From NCBI RefSeq assembly GCF_028769735.1, contig NC_088175.1, forward strand, positions 8,928,001 through 8,992,000: a stretch of DNA of 64,000 nucleotides, written 5' to 3'. Shown piece after piece: positions 36,040 through 49,384 of this stretch. The first letter of the stretch is position 1, and the number at the start of each line of letters is the position of its first letter. The translations under genes and the position numbers were made by a program. The DNA is from Zonotrichia leucophrys gambelii (taxonomy: Eukaryota; Chordata; Aves; Passeriformes; Passerellidae). The notes under the pieces were generated by a model. The model was not told the DNA's origin. It did no database searches and saw only the letters and a program-made list of their open reading frames with translations.

Positions 36040-37820
36040 ATTAAAAGAGGTTTTTCATTCTTGGAGAAAAAGGAAAGGGGGTCAGCAGAACTGCTACCTT
36101 AGACTTCTAGAGGGCAGACTTTGATCTGGGTAGAAGGCTGGTTGAGGGAGTCCCTTAGCAGTCAGTCCTGAAGGGCAAAGGATCCAGGAAGGCTGTACAT
36201 TCTTCAAGAAGGAAATGCTAAAGGCACAGGATCAGGCCATCCTCATGTGCCAAAAGACCAGCTAGCATGGAAGAAAACCTGCCTGAAAAGAGAGAGAGAC
36301 ACAGCTGAAGCTCAGGAAAGAAAGGAGAGTTTATGTCCTTTAGAAGGGGCAGGTAGTTCAGGAGGACTACAGGGATACTGTGAAGTTATGCAGAGGGAAA
36401 ATTAGAAGAACTAAAGCCTAGCTACACCTTAGGCTGGCTACTGCCATAAAAGACAATTAAGAATGTTTCTATAAATAACTCAGGGCTAAATAAAAGGAGG
36501 GCTAAGAAGAATCACTATTCTTTATTGGATGTGAGAGGAATGTGAAGATGAGGAAAAAGCTCTGGTAATTAATGAATTCTTTGCCTCAGTCTTTATTAGT
36601 AAGACCAGTTAGGAGGGTTCCACTCTCCCTGAGCTGGAAGACAGGGATGGGGAGCAGAATGAAGCACCTAAATTCAAGGAAAAATGGTCAGTGAGTTGCT
36701 ACACCACTTAGACACTCACAAGTCCCTGGGGCCAGAAGGGATCCACCCAAGGTTACTGACAAAGATAGTGGAAGTGCTTGCTGAGTCACTTTCCATCATT
36801 TACCAGCATTCCTGGTCAACTGGGGAGGCCTGAGATGGCTGAAAATTGGCAAACATGACACCCATTTACACAAAGGCCAGAAGGAGGATCCAGGGAACTA
36901 CAGGCCAATCAATCTGATCTTGGTGCCAGGAGTAGATCATCTTTGGTGCCATCACACAAGACATAGAGGACAACAGAGGATCAGGCCCAGCCAGCATGGG
37001 TAAACGAAATACAGGTCCTGCTTGACCAGCCTGATGTCCTTCTGTGACAAGGTGACCTGCTTAGTGGATGAGGGAAGATGTGTGCATGTTTTCTACCTGG
37101 ACTTTAGTAAAGTCTTTGGCACCCTTTTCCACACCATTCTCCTAGAGAAACCAGCTTTTCATGGATTGGATGGCATAGCTTTTGTTAGATAAAAAACAGT
37201 CTGGCCCAGAGAGGGGTGGTGGTTGGTGCTACTTCCACCTGGTGCCTGGTCACCACTGGTGTTCCCAAGGGCTCAGGCCTGCTTAATATCTTTACTGATG
37301 GTATGGACAAGGAGATTGAGGGCACCCTCAATCAGTTTGCAGATGACACCAAGCTGGGCTGGAATATTGTTCTGCTGGAGGGTAGGAAGGCTCTGCAGAA
37401 GGATCTATACAGGCTGGATCAATGGGACAAAACCAATGGCGGGACTCCTTGGCCCAAGTGCCATGTCCTGCCCATGCGTCAACAATCCCTACAGCTCTAC
37501 AGGCTGGGGCCAGAACAGATGGAAAGCTTCCTGATGGAAAACAGCCTGAGAGTGCTGGTCAGCAGCAGCTGAACATGAGCCAGCAGTGCCCAGGTGGCCA
37601 AGAAGGCCAATGGCATCCTGGCCTGTGTCAGCTATGGTGTGGCCAGCAGGACCAGGGCTGGGATTGTCCCCATGATTGTCAGCACTGGTGAGGCCACACC
37701 TCAAATCCTGTGCTCAGTTCTGGTCCCCTCAGGACAGGACAGGAAAGAAATCTAGGTGCTGGTGCATGTCCAGAGAAGGGCAATGGAGCTGGTGAAGGGT
37801 CCAACCTAAATGATTCCAGC
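36040..37820 (+). mobile_element. CR1 LINE with ORF2 (reverse transcriptase) remnant
   Basis: The copy follows CR1 ORF2 from the endonuclease-RT linker to the 3' side of the RT domain. Recognisable blocks include 'CCTCAGTCTTTATTAGTAAG', 'CACTTAGACACTCACAAGTC', 'TTTCCATCATTTACCAGCA' and 'CCAGCATGGGTAAACGAAA'. Translation near 37264-37370 gives GVPKGSG, then NIFTDGMD and QFADDTKLG, the latter being the RT palm motif with its catalytic aspartates. Frameshifts and stops break the ORF, the 5' end is truncated, and most of the usual 3' UTR (between about 37797 and 37801) is missing, since 'CTGGTGAAGGG' is joined directly to the terminal 'TCCAACCTAAATGATTC'. It is a dead copy. Confidence 0.93.
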
Positions 37821-37900
37821 CTATTCTATTCTATTCTATTCTATTCTATTCTATTCTATTCTATTCTATTCTATTCTATTCTATTCTACTCTATTCTATT
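37821..37900 (+). repeat. (CTATT)16 pentanucleotide microsatellite at the CR1 3' end
   Basis: Sixteen pentamer units, all CTATT except one CTACT at 37886-37890. CR1 elements end in short direct repeats of an ATTCT-type unit rather than poly-A. This tract is an expansion of that tail and is likely polymorphic in length. Confidence 0.95.
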
Positions 37901-40900
37901 CCTTGTTCCTACACTCAGGTACTCATTATTCTCCTTCTTAAACTCATCGGACTGCTTAGAGCACAGCCATAACCATACCTGACTTTGTTCAAATTAATAA
38001 TCACTAATTTGTGACCATAAGGGAATTTTTTGCAGCTTGTATTAAAGATGTTAGAAGTGTTGCCATGCAGTTCAGAAAACCATGCAGCAGTCTCTTATTT
38101 TAGTGTTACCAACAGGGAGTACTGCTTATTTTGTTGTACTTTTTATTAGTATCAGTAAGAATATTATTTCTTCTCAATAAAGGCCAAAGGATACTGTGAT
38201 TCAATGGGAGGAGAGGCTGCTCAGCCACCTCTCACTACAATCTTTTCTGGCCCAGCAGAAAGCCTTGAACTGTCCCCTAAAATTCCTAAACCAGTGCCTG
38301 TACTTGGGTGAGGTCTTGTAATACACAAACTGTTTAGACAATTTGAAATACAAGTATATAGAAATGTAACAGGAAAATGTAACAGCAAGCGACAGAAAAC
38401 ATGATCCCTTAGGTGCTGTAGCTGGAGGCTTAGTGGCAGATGATGCAGCAAAATGGCTTCAAGATGGGATATTTACAAAATTGCTTTATGAGAATTTTAC
38501 ACTGCTAATCACAAGGCTCTAATAATAAGTCTTGCCTTACTAATAGAAATCTAAGCACTAGCTTGCATTTTCAGATATTGCCTCTGCTAAACTGTTTTGG
38601 AAACTTGTAATATTCCTTTTTCATTTCCAAACACGATTTCATATCTGACAATTTTAGAATTGCCTTAGTCCTTCTGAATGCACTAGAAACAGAACTCCTC
38701 ATTTGATTAATTCTAATAATTTTTATTCATTATTACTTTTTAACATATATTGGTATAGCAGATTAAATATTATTTATAGTCTTAATTTGTGTCCTGTTTG
38801 GATTGTACAATCACAGGACTAACTTGGCTATCACGATTATCATATTGTTTTATACTGCTCCTAAAATTAAAATCCATTCTTGTCTTTAAGTGTTTTATTG
38901 TACTTGTCTTTCTTGCTTTGCATTGCATAGTCCATGATTAATTCTGTTAGCAAAGTGCATATGGCCTGCTTGGCTATCATCCATTATCTTCATCATTGTT
39001 GCCTCAAAATGAGCACTTTATTATTACTTTTTTCATCTTTCCAATTACCAGATGTGCTTTTGCATTCCCTTACTTTTCCTACTAGACTGAGATCTACATT
39101 TAGAGTAAAAGTCCCAGCTCATTAGTCATTGAAGATAAAGTGATTTTTCCCTGGCTAACTACAGAAAATTTGAGGGTCAGTTCCAGTATTATAGAAATAA
39201 GTAACTTCTGAAAAACAGAAGCAAGAATGTCTGGGTGTTCCTCTAGGAAAAAGGCTTCATTTGTTGTCAGAAAATTGGTAGTTTGGTAGATTATTTAGAT
39301 AAAAGAAGAATTCCCTCTGGAAATCTTGTAACTACATTTGATTCTAGTATCTTTCTGAAGTCTCACAAGTTTTATCTATGCTGAGTTTTGCCCATACCTG
39401 CCTGTCATATAACTGATTTCCTGGAATGCATCCCGTCAATACCCCCAATTAAAAAAGAAAAAAAATAAAAGCCCACACAACCTGAAAAGGTTGTGAAAAA
39501 AGTCTATAAGCAGCATTATTCACTGGGAAAAGCCTCTTGCAAGGTTTCCAGCCCATATTTTCAGGTTCAGACAACATAGTGTGGTTCAATGTGCCAACAC
39601 CTGAACACTTCTCTGACTGCATTAAAACCCCTAACCATGCAAAGTTCATTTAGCCAGCAGGTTAGCTGTGCTAAATGTGACACACAGTAAAACACCTTGA
39701 CAAAGTAAGGGTAGCTTTTTTTGTTGTTTTTGTTCATTTCATTCATATAATTCAAAGAAAAAAAATTCTTATGCACGAAACACCTCAGTCCACTCCAGTA
39801 TTATTTCTCTAAGTGTCTTAAATACAATTAGGATATTAATTTTTTGTTGTTGTTGATATTTTATAGTCCCATTATTGAACATTTTAAAAAATCACTAGAT
39901 AAACATTTCATATAATGCCACCACAAACTCTTCTTATGACATAGATATTTCTAAATGCCCATGATTTTTTTCTATATAAGGTCTTTTGATTAAAGATAAA
40001 ATTAAATAAGGAAATATCTATCTCTCAAACCTTTGTACTGTAAATCTGTTTCTAGGCAAGGACTTACTCATTGCCTCACAAAGCAATGTTGGAACCAGAC
40101 CTGTGCATGACCCGGGGATACATAAGGGAAATGTTATAAGATAAGTAAGGGAGGAAGCTGGCAGACAAAAACACTCTAGCTTCTGTTTTCTGACCTAAGT
40201 ATGCTGCTCTGGGCATTTCAGAAAAATCTGTTAATAATCACTTTGAAGGAGGAAGAAAACATTACAACAGGAAAAAATCCCATAAAGGAGTGAGAGAACG
40301 TAGGCTGAAATGTTCAGAAGTGATTAGGGTGACAAGTTTCAAACCTCCCCCAGTATTCTGATTTTAGGAGAAAGGCATGTAGTTCCCAAAGCTTGGGTGC
40401 CTGAATAAAGCAAACAGAGCACTGAGTTGTGCAGTCCAGGGCAGGTCACAGGAACTGCTGAAGTGCTGCCACTTACAAGAAAATTTGCAAGATTCTTTCA
40501 TACTCTAGCACTTAGCCCAAGCTTTCAAAAATATTTTGGGGGACTTATTTGTTCAAGTAGCACTGTATAATTAGCTTGCCTTATGCTGACCACAGCCTCT
40601 GAAAATCACGTTCTTTAAACTGTCCCTTTTTGAGCCTCTCAGAATTGAGGCTACCTTCTTCCCCTAAAGAAAAAGCTTTGCTCCTCAGGCAAATTCTTCC
40701 CCTTGATCTCTCTAGATCTGATGTTAATACCTTCATGCCTCTCTATAGCCTCTCACTCCAGGCATAGTGACATTTACTTCAACAGAGCTCTGCCCAAGTG
40801 TTGTGCCGTAGTGACATATCCAGACTTGGTTCTTCTGTGCCTGCAGAAGTAAAAGATGTCCCATATGTATTAAGATGACAGGGCAATGTGTTGAAAACTT

Positions 40901-41728
40901 CTACATATGAGGAATCTTAAGAAATCAGATGAAAAGAGATCGCAGAAATGATAAATGTCATTTATACGCTGGCAGGTTAATATTGTGGCAATGTCTGGAT
41001 ATTCATCTAAACATCACCGGGAAAAGTTTGACAAGTCTGGGACAGTATGGCATGGCTATTTCTCTCATTTGGGCTGGTATTTGCTTGATCTGCTTTTACC
41101 TTAATATGTTTGCTCTGAGCAGATGAGTAACTCTGCATCTTCCCTGGTGGTGAAAGATACACAAAATGCCTTTTAATCTCAATGAACAGTTTGCATTCTT
41201 CTGCAGGAATTGAGAAACTTGCTATTGCTGAAATATCCTCTCTAACTTCTGGTACTGTGGTTGTACTAACAATGGCAGATTGCCTTTGGTAACCCTTTGT
41301 TCTGAAGTTTTAGTAACAAAGTGTCTGGATACAAAACTTTGTCATATTATGTTTTGAAGATTTTGTAGCAGCAGAAAGTGGAGTGTGTCTGTGAGCATTT
41401 GTAATGGAGAAAAGCTAAGTGATAAAGTGCACCTTTAACATAATGACAGTAATTTAGTCTCAGACAGTGAATGCTATTATACCTTCTTTTAAAGACTAAA
41501 ATCAGTCAATTGAAATGACAATTATGATAATCCTCATGTAATGAAGATTATTTTGAAACAAAAATCTTTTTTGTTATGTGTGCCTGTGAGTGTGTGTGCA
41601 TTTACTGGACCCAAGTACAATCTCAAAATTCTCCTTGTCTGGAAATTCTATACAAATATAACAGTATTTCCTAACCATTCTGTTGCTTTCAGTTGATATT
41701 TAGTGCAAATTGACTTCTTTAAAAAAAA
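37901..41728. other. Non-coding DNA without recognised features
   Basis: About 3.8 kb of AT-rich unique DNA. Open frames are short and unrelated to known proteins. No repeat family was recognised. Confidence 0.5.
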
Positions 41729-41800
41729 TCATAGAATCATTAAGGTTGGAAAATATCTCAAAGATAATCTATAGAGATGCTTTGATCAAATGCTCTGAAC
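41729..41800 (-). mobile_element. CR1 3' end fragment, reverse orientation
   Basis: TCATAGAATCATTAAGGTTG followed by GAAAATATCTCAAAGATAATC is the reverse complement of the CR1 terminal region. Here the 'CATAGAATCAT' tail comes first because the element lies on the minus strand. Similarity fades after about 41800, and the true inner boundary could extend to about 41930. Confidence 0.8.
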
Positions 41801-42866
41801 ATAGAGCTTGGAGAAATGGGCAGCCTTAACAGGAGTGGTTAGCTTGATCAATCTTAGAATATGACATGATACAACCTTCCCAAAGCACCCCATGTAGGTA
41901 CCCTGTGTTTTATCTTAACTTTCTAAGGGAAGCTGCTGTGAGCTTCTAATGCACCATATAGGTAATTAACAGTGAGCAGTAATTCCAGAAAATATTGTTC
42001 TACCTAGGAGTCAGTCTGTGATGGGTGGCCTGTCAGAGTCATCTGAGTTCAGGAGAGAACATACCCACCATCTGAATTTAGTTCTTATATGGGCTTAATT
42101 TTCAAGGTCTAAGGGAAGTCTAATCCTACAAAACTACAACTAAATTTATAATTTTTCTCATGTTCCTTTGAAAAACTTATTCTGTTTTAATGAATTAAGG
42201 CACTCAGAAACATTGTACAGCAGAAATAAAATGGCACGAGAGCCTCAACAAAGACGTGCACATACAGGGAGCTCAAATGAAAAGGAAGATAAAGAAAAGA
42301 TTTTCTGGGGCAAAAGGGGTAATAAAGGGAATAAGGACAAGATGACCATAGGCCTCCATGGTCTGATGTGAATGTTATATAGAGCTCTTGCACTATGAAA
42401 CAGCTCTGACCCAAAATACAGCAAATATTATTATTATGAAGATTACAAAACATTGGAGAGATACAGGTATAATTTAGTCAAACAAAGACATTTGTGAGCA
42501 AATGTAGCTACACATTTTGTAAACTACTGGCTGCTTCAGTTTTTCTCAATCTCCTAAAGGTACTTCTCACTCTACAAAATACTTTTTTAGGAAAATTGAT
42601 ATGTAAATACTGGTAAATGTTCTTTTGTTCAAGATTTTCTATTTTCCACTGCTCAGTTGATTTAAAAGTAGAGAACTAATGATGAACCTCACAGAGAATG
42701 CCCCAGAGACTTCCTTAAGCCAGGTGACAGTTTACCTGTAGTGTTTATCAATGATATAGGATGCATCCCTTCTTTGTTTAGAGGTGGTAATTAAAATCAG
42801 GTTATTTTGCATTTTTTTATTAGCAGAGCTTTATTCATGTGAACTACCCTAAAAGTGAAGTTCATG
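41801..42866. other. Non-coding spacer
   Basis: Unique DNA with possible decayed CR1 at its left edge. Otherwise nothing was recognised. Confidence 0.45.
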
Positions 42867-42912
42867 TTAATAAAGCTGGTTATTTCTGGTTAACAAAGCT
42901 GGTTATTTCTTC
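42867..42912. repeat. 23-bp tandem duplication
   Basis: Two adjacent 23-base units (42867-42889 and 42890-42912) share AAAGCTGGTTATTTCT and differ at three positions. It is a small local duplication. Confidence 0.9.
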
Positions 42913-45900
42913 TTAGACCTGACCTAGTTCTAATAATTTGCCATTCAAAAGATGCAGAACTTAGATCTTTGCAGGAAGTTGTTACAATTCACTGTGAACA
43001 GTGGCCTAAAAGGGTTGCTGTATGCAGTCAAATACATTGGCACAGTAGGGAAATGTGATCTTTTCTAAGGCTATTATTCTAATCATTTCATCTAGTCCCT
43101 TGTCCAAATATGATATGCACTAGCACAAAGTTAATTTAATTTTTTTTAATCCCTGCAACAGTACAAAAACCCATGACAAAGCAGGGTGTCAAACATGTGC
43201 TTTTAGGAAGTCCTTCATTGCCTGTTAATTGTGGATTGCAATTGTGTCAAAGTGATCTAGATGACATTGCTGTGCTGACTGTTTTGTGGTGATGTTTAAT
43301 AGCTGGAAGGCCAAATGCAGTACCTGGCATTCTCTTTAAATATGCCTTAGTACTGAGTACAGCTTCTCACCATGAAACACATCTCAGTCATGAACAGCTA
43401 ATTGTACCCTTACACACACTCTTTTTTCCTGTTTTTTTAATAATGTCTTGGCCCTGATCATGACAACAAAGTTCACCCTGGCTCTGCATGAGTCCCTAAT
43501 GCAGTAGTGAGGAGTTCAGCTGGAAATCGTGCCAGGGTGCCTTCTCAGGCTTGAATCCACTGCAGCACAATGGCCCCAGAGCTACCTAATGAAATTGCTG
43601 GGCAGATTCTAAAAGTATTGTCTAAATCCTCCAGGCCAAACTCTGCCCTGGTCTCACATCAGCAACCACAGAAGAGAATTCAACTGGCTGTCCTCTCCTT
43701 CCTCTGCTGCTGCTCATGAAGAAAAGGAACAAAACCTTAGTCTTCTAGCCTCTCCAGAAAGCTGCATCATACCTGAAGGTCTGAAATAAGAGACCCACAG
43801 AAGCAGGTTGAACCAATTCTCCTCTTTTTCCATCCTCAGCTGGTGACTAACACCAATGCTGAGAGCCCCAGGGACGTGCCTGTGCTCAGCAGCCATTTCC
43901 GTGGGAATTAGGCACTCAAAGACACCAGCAGTCCAGGCCAATGAACTCACACATTGCCTTCAAGGCTCCTTGCAAACTCCTCACAAAATTCCTGACAGGT
44001 ACCCCTACCTGTATTGTCCTGAAGGGAAAACTAAAGGAGGTAATTAGAGCCTTGTAATGAAGTAACATCTGACGACCTGCAGCCCAATCTGCTATCTGGG
44101 TCAATAGATAGATTATGTCCTTAGACTGAATAATTGTAGGCACCTAATTGTATTAACACAAAAGCAGTGACTCACACAGTAGCAAAGAAGTGTTCACCCA
44201 GCAGTCCTTCCCTCTCAGAAAATTACGTCACCCCAGGGCTCTGATTCATGATCCCTGTCAAATTTAACTGTGCCAGCTCAAGAAATGACTGCTACTCCTG
44301 TCACAGCTAAGTCTGAACGCCCCTACTAAGGAATGACACAGCAAATATTCTCCCTTATTAAGGACAAAATATAGCACTGCACATTATCTTGGAAAAACAC
44401 TGTAGCCCAAGACTGAAAATAGGTAATATGTTACTTTCATTATGTGCAAGAAGATGGAACCAATCACTGCCCATTTCTGCCTCAGTTTCTCTCTTTATTG
44501 AAGAAATTGTTAAAATAGGACTTAAATGATCAAATAAATGTTCAACCCCATCCTGAGTTGGTGGACTGAACATTGATTGGCTGATCACACAGAACAGCTT
44601 GGGAATTCCAGCCTTGAAGTCAATAAATGTTTGTGGGAAAAGGAAACTCCACTATCATGCTTCAGACTTACTACTGTGAAAACTGGTCTAAATAATTTCA
44701 GCTCAGATAAGCAGATTTTAATTTAGGGATTCTGTCAGCGTTTGTTTCTTTGCTGATATTTTTAGCCAAAAAATATCTAGTTTACAAATGGAAAAGCTCT
44801 AATATTTTTGTGGCAAATGGCAACAAATTAAAATTTTGGCCAAATGAGAAGGTTCTGAAATTGAAGTCCACAAAAATGTGTATTCTGATTTTTTTGAATC
44901 ATTGTGTTGTGTGGAGAAAGATCGCAATTGCCTGAAGGGTTAAATTTCACCAAATAACTCTTGACAATAACTAAATGCATTCTCCTATAGAGAAGATTGG
45001 TTCCATTACTATACACTTAATGCTGGAAAAAAATCTTTTCAACCTCAAGTGTTTAGGATTTAGCTTTTTTAATTATTTCCCCTTCCTCCCCAACATATTT
45101 TTGCTGTCTCAGAAGTCCATGTGTCTTTTATTGACTTTGAAACTATGTTTAGGGACACTAAGGAATAAAAAATCACCCACCAAAACAAAACCAAACCTCA
45201 GGTATCACTATCTGTCTCATAGGCTGAAATGCAAAGCAATAGCATTGCATCAGGAATGCATGCTTTCCCTCTTCTATTACAGGCACTCCTCAGAATAAAA
45301 ATTCTATTTGAAAATTTAGACAAGCACTACATTCTGTAGACCTGAGTTTTAACAGAGTAACACGATGAATTTCAGAAGCATCAGCATAAATATGAGTGCA
45401 GATTGCCTGGGTTTCTATGCAGCTACATCCATCCTTCAAACTTTTTTTTTAACCTACCTTGTGGCTAATGACCTCAGGTGGGAATATGAGAGTATTGCAT
45501 TTAAAATCCAGGAAACTTACAGGCACAAGCCAAATATAGGTTTTCTGCAGTTTTATATGCTCTGAAGAGACAGACCAAAATCAGAAACTTAATCACAACA
45601 CCTTCCACTTACTTTTGCTGGAGCTGAAGTCAGCAGAACAACAATTGCATTTTTGATTTTCCATCACAGAAGTCTGACAAAAGCAAAATACAGTGTTGGA
45701 CACTGACTTCTAAAACACTGTAGAGGCTGAGCACTCTGCAGTTGATCTTTGCTTTTAGAGAGGGCTTTGACACCACAGCCCTGGGAGAGACAACTGGAGA
45801 GGGATCCATACTCTGCTTGAGCAACACATTTCATCCCAGAGGCCCACAGCCACTCCAACCTCAGGAGGACCTGGAGCCTCTGAAGAATACCAGCTCCCAC

Positions 45901-47149
45901 CAGGAAGCTCATGGCCAACAGCTACTAATTAACAGATTCATCAAGGTTTTTTTCTGCTAAACTTTGCCAACCCAAGAAATAATGGTTTTCAGGCTGCTTT
46001 GAGACCAAATATCTTTAAGCCCTGGGAAATAATTCTCTGATTGAGAGTTCACCATTTAAGATAGTAAATTGATATTATATTAAAAATAGTAAAGTAAAAA
46101 TAAAAGCCCCTTACATAATTTTGCATTTTTATACACTTAAAGAATGTCAATTTATTGAAAAAAAATAATAATAACAGTCCACTTACACCCAGCAGAGTGA
46201 GCCAATAATAATGATGTATTTTACAATGTATGAACTTTGCCATGTGCTGTAGAGGTATCAAAAAATCAATACAACTAAATTGACAAGTTTGTCAATGATT
46301 GAAATTAATTTCCTTTTTTGTGGTACTTCACTAAACTGAATTCCACAGTGTCATATTAATTAACATCCCACTCAGATGGTCTGTCTAGATGGAAAATGTC
46401 TAGGTTATCTCTCGGCAATTTCATTGAAAAGTTTGTATTATAAGCAGAATAAAACAGTGGAAGATATTCACATAGAGACACAAATCATTTATTTACTAAT
46501 GTAATTGCTAAGGTAATTGAAGCAATCAAGGTTAAATTTCTAGAAGATGCCAGTCATTTTCAGCTGGACTCTAAGGACCCAGTGTTTTCTGAAAATGTAT
46601 ATTTATGACAGTCCAGAAAATCCATGTCTATCTGAGGCAGCATCACAGTCTTTGACCAGAAGAAGGCCATAAGACCCAGTAATTAATTTCTAAAGTTACC
46701 AGCACACTGACTAAACTGGGTGGCTCTGTCTCATGGACCTCAGAGAATTAAAAACAAATAAACAAACCAAAAAAAACCCCTCAAAACAGAAACAAAACTT
46801 AAACAGGGTCACAGAGGAAGGCCTTTTGCAGTTTCTGAATATAAACTTGTGGAGATATTCAATTTAATATTAAAAATGTGTAAGATGAAGTTTAGAGGGC
46901 TGGACTGCAATTGTTATGAAATCCTACGAAAATAAAAGGGATCAGAACTCTCAGCTGTGATATACAGTTCTAGTTTTGTTTTAGGGAATTTGGAGAATTT
47001 AATTTGAAAGACCCTTTGGTTTCCCTCTTTTTGTTTTTCCTATTTACATTCCTGGCAACAAGAAGTATGGGGTTTTTTTCAGAGTAAATATTTTGTTAGT
47101 TGCAGTTATGTTTCTGCAGCTGAAATCAAGCAGCTGGATCAGAGCTCCT
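42913..47149. other. Non-coding DNA, weak regulatory hints only
   Basis: Unique sequence. A CRE-like octamer TTACGTCA lies at 44223-44230. A MIR-like 'GCCTCAGTTTCTC' occurs near 44479 but is too short to call. No gene was recognised. Confidence 0.45.
44223..44230. promoter_or_regulatory. CRE/ATF-like site TTACGTCA
   Basis: One base from the palindromic CRE TGACGTCA, and one of few CpGs in its neighbourhood. A single octamer is weak evidence of function. Confidence 0.25.
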
Positions 47150-47560
47150 CTGAGACAGATGCTAAGGACCATGTTTTTCACCTTGGTCTTTTGGGCCATG
47201 CCCTTAATTGGAGCTTAGTGTCCCATTAATGGTTATGCCTCCTGGGATTTTTATGACCATTTCAGAAGTGCAGTTTCTGCCTAATGTACTGCTGCACAAC
47301 AAAGAGTCCTTGTAGTCATATCCCAAAGGCCCCCCTATTAAATATACAGCAGTTCTCAATTAACCTGGCGTTTAAAACCACAATAGCTCTAAAGGCTATC
47401 TGCTGTGCAAAGCCCCTGGCCTAAACTGATAGCATTTAATTTTCCCCTAATGCAATTCTGTCCATATGCAAAGACCAGCTTGCATGTGACACTAATATTT
47501 GACTTTGCGCTCTGTTGTGACCAGGAGAAGGGATTTCTGTATCCATGAGTATCAGTTTCC
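47150..47560. promoter_or_regulatory. Candidate conserved non-coding element with palindromic homeodomain site
   Basis: The block carries the 10-base palindrome CCATTAATGG at 47223-47232, TTAATTG at 47204-47210, CAATTAACC and CATTTAATTTT, and an octamer-like ATATGCAAAG. They lie within unique DNA that resembles no repeat. A homeodomain-rich developmental enhancer is the likeliest reading, inferred from motifs. Confidence 0.4.
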
Positions 47561-49384
47561 GGGCATTAGGATACTGAAATTAACCTTGATTGTATCTCAG
47601 AGTTCAAAGTAGCTGCAGGTTTAGAGAGTAGCCACAAGTTCCTATGAAGTTTAAGCCACTGCAAGAACTGTGTAACAGCTCTTTCTGAGAGATCAGGAAG
47701 GTGGATTTTAAAAAGAAGGTGATATATTCAGCAGTATATACTAATTTCAGCAACAGTGTGAATGAAAAGACAGAGCTGAAATTATTCCTTTCTCAGGAAA
47801 ATGTATTCTACTTTCTGAAACACCTGTGACAAGCCAAATCTTAACCAATTATTTAACCACAAAAATACAGACAACTATGTTAAAAAGTCAGCTTCCCAAG
47901 TAAAAGTAGGTTTTCAGTAAGTGAACTTATGCAAGCTGTTATTATTTTTACATGCTCAAAAAATGTATTTTCTGACCTTTCTAATACACTTGCTCCAACT
48001 TCAGTTTCAGAAAGGTCTGATGACATAGCCACAAAGAAGTGTATTTAGCTGCTGATCCTCTGAATTTACTGAAGCAAGTAGAGATAAAATACATAAAGTC
48101 TACACCGGCTCAAAGTAAATGGCTCAGCAACAGATATATATTTGCACATGTCTAGGACAGGAAATTAAACTCTTTCCCTTGTTTCTTACCTGAGTTTCTG
48201 AGTTTTAGGCCCCTAGCATGCTCTTAGAATGCTTCTAGGATACCTTCCTTGCTGACTGATTATCTATATCAACTGGAAAACCATATTGATGGGAAGAAAA
48301 ATCTGGTTTCCTGAAAAAAGCAGAGTAATGTTTGCAATGTTATGGGAAAGGTTAAAAACCACAAAGAAAAAAACAGACATGAAACCAAACAGTGTGTCCA
48401 TTCTTCATCTACAGTCCTATCATTCAGCAGCACCTGAGATTTCTCTCTACCTGCTGCTGAAAAACTTCTCCTGAGCTTGCAAAAAATCAAAGTAAAATTT
48501 TAAAAACTGGAAGTTTAAATAAAAACAAGCCAAAGAAGCAAAACAAACAAACAAACAAAAAATCAGTGAAAATTATTCTGTAAGAATGCAATTTATTTCC
48601 AGAGAGAAAGCTTTTAGCAAAAGGAAAACAACTACCAAGTACTCTGCCAAGGGAGAGACAGGTGTAGTGGCCTCAGTACTGTATTAAGTCTCTGGAGATA
48701 TCAGTTCAGAGCAACAGGTTTTTTTGTGTGAGCCCAATGTCAAAAACACCAGCTACTAGAAGAACATGAAGATCAGAGACTTTGATTTCCTTAAATATCT
48801 AAACTTAGTTCCTGCTACTAAAGTATAAGTTTAAAGGAATATGCTAAGGGAAGCAGATATTGGAAGGGGTGAGAGGGAGCAGAAATTACATTAGTTTGGG
48901 GCTGTGATTTGCTACATTTCTATGAATAGATTAACTCTGAAATTTGTTCCACTAAATAATTCCCTCCAGCCAATAGCTTTTAGGTTCTGATTCATCATCC
49001 CAAAACTATAACAAATGATAATTTGAGGTCCTTCTCCATAAATAAGGTCCAGCTGAGCACAGAGAGGTACAATTTGTTGTAGAGAAGGAAAGACTGAGGC
49101 TGACCATACAGAATGGAATGTTACTCACCACTGATGGCTGGAAAGTGCCTCCTTATGAGAAGAGGAGTCTGGGTAAAGGTTATCAACATCTCCAAGATCT
49201 TAAGAATATATTGCTCTGCTTCCTTAACTGTTGTTTGAGTGCTGCTCAAAATAAGCCCAGCCAAACAACAACAGCCCAAAACTACAAACACTGCCCTCTT
49301 TCTTTTTCTTTTGCCACTCCTTCTGCTACAAATCATCTAACATTTTTCTATATGTTTACAGCTTGCTGATTTATTTCATCAACC
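47561..49384. other. Non-coding DNA without recognised features
   Basis: AT-rich unique DNA, with an (AAAC)n-like run at about 48539-48561. No gene was recognised. Confidence 0.5.

Noticed and set aside
37216..37691. 118- and 89-codon frames as an intact gene
   Set aside because: The FADD-type motif identifies this as the RT remnant of a CR1 LINE that is broken by frameshifts and truncated.
44456..44545. MIR-like words (GCCTCAGTTTCTC) as another SINE
   Set aside because: The match is about 13 bases with no following MIR order, too short to separate from chance.
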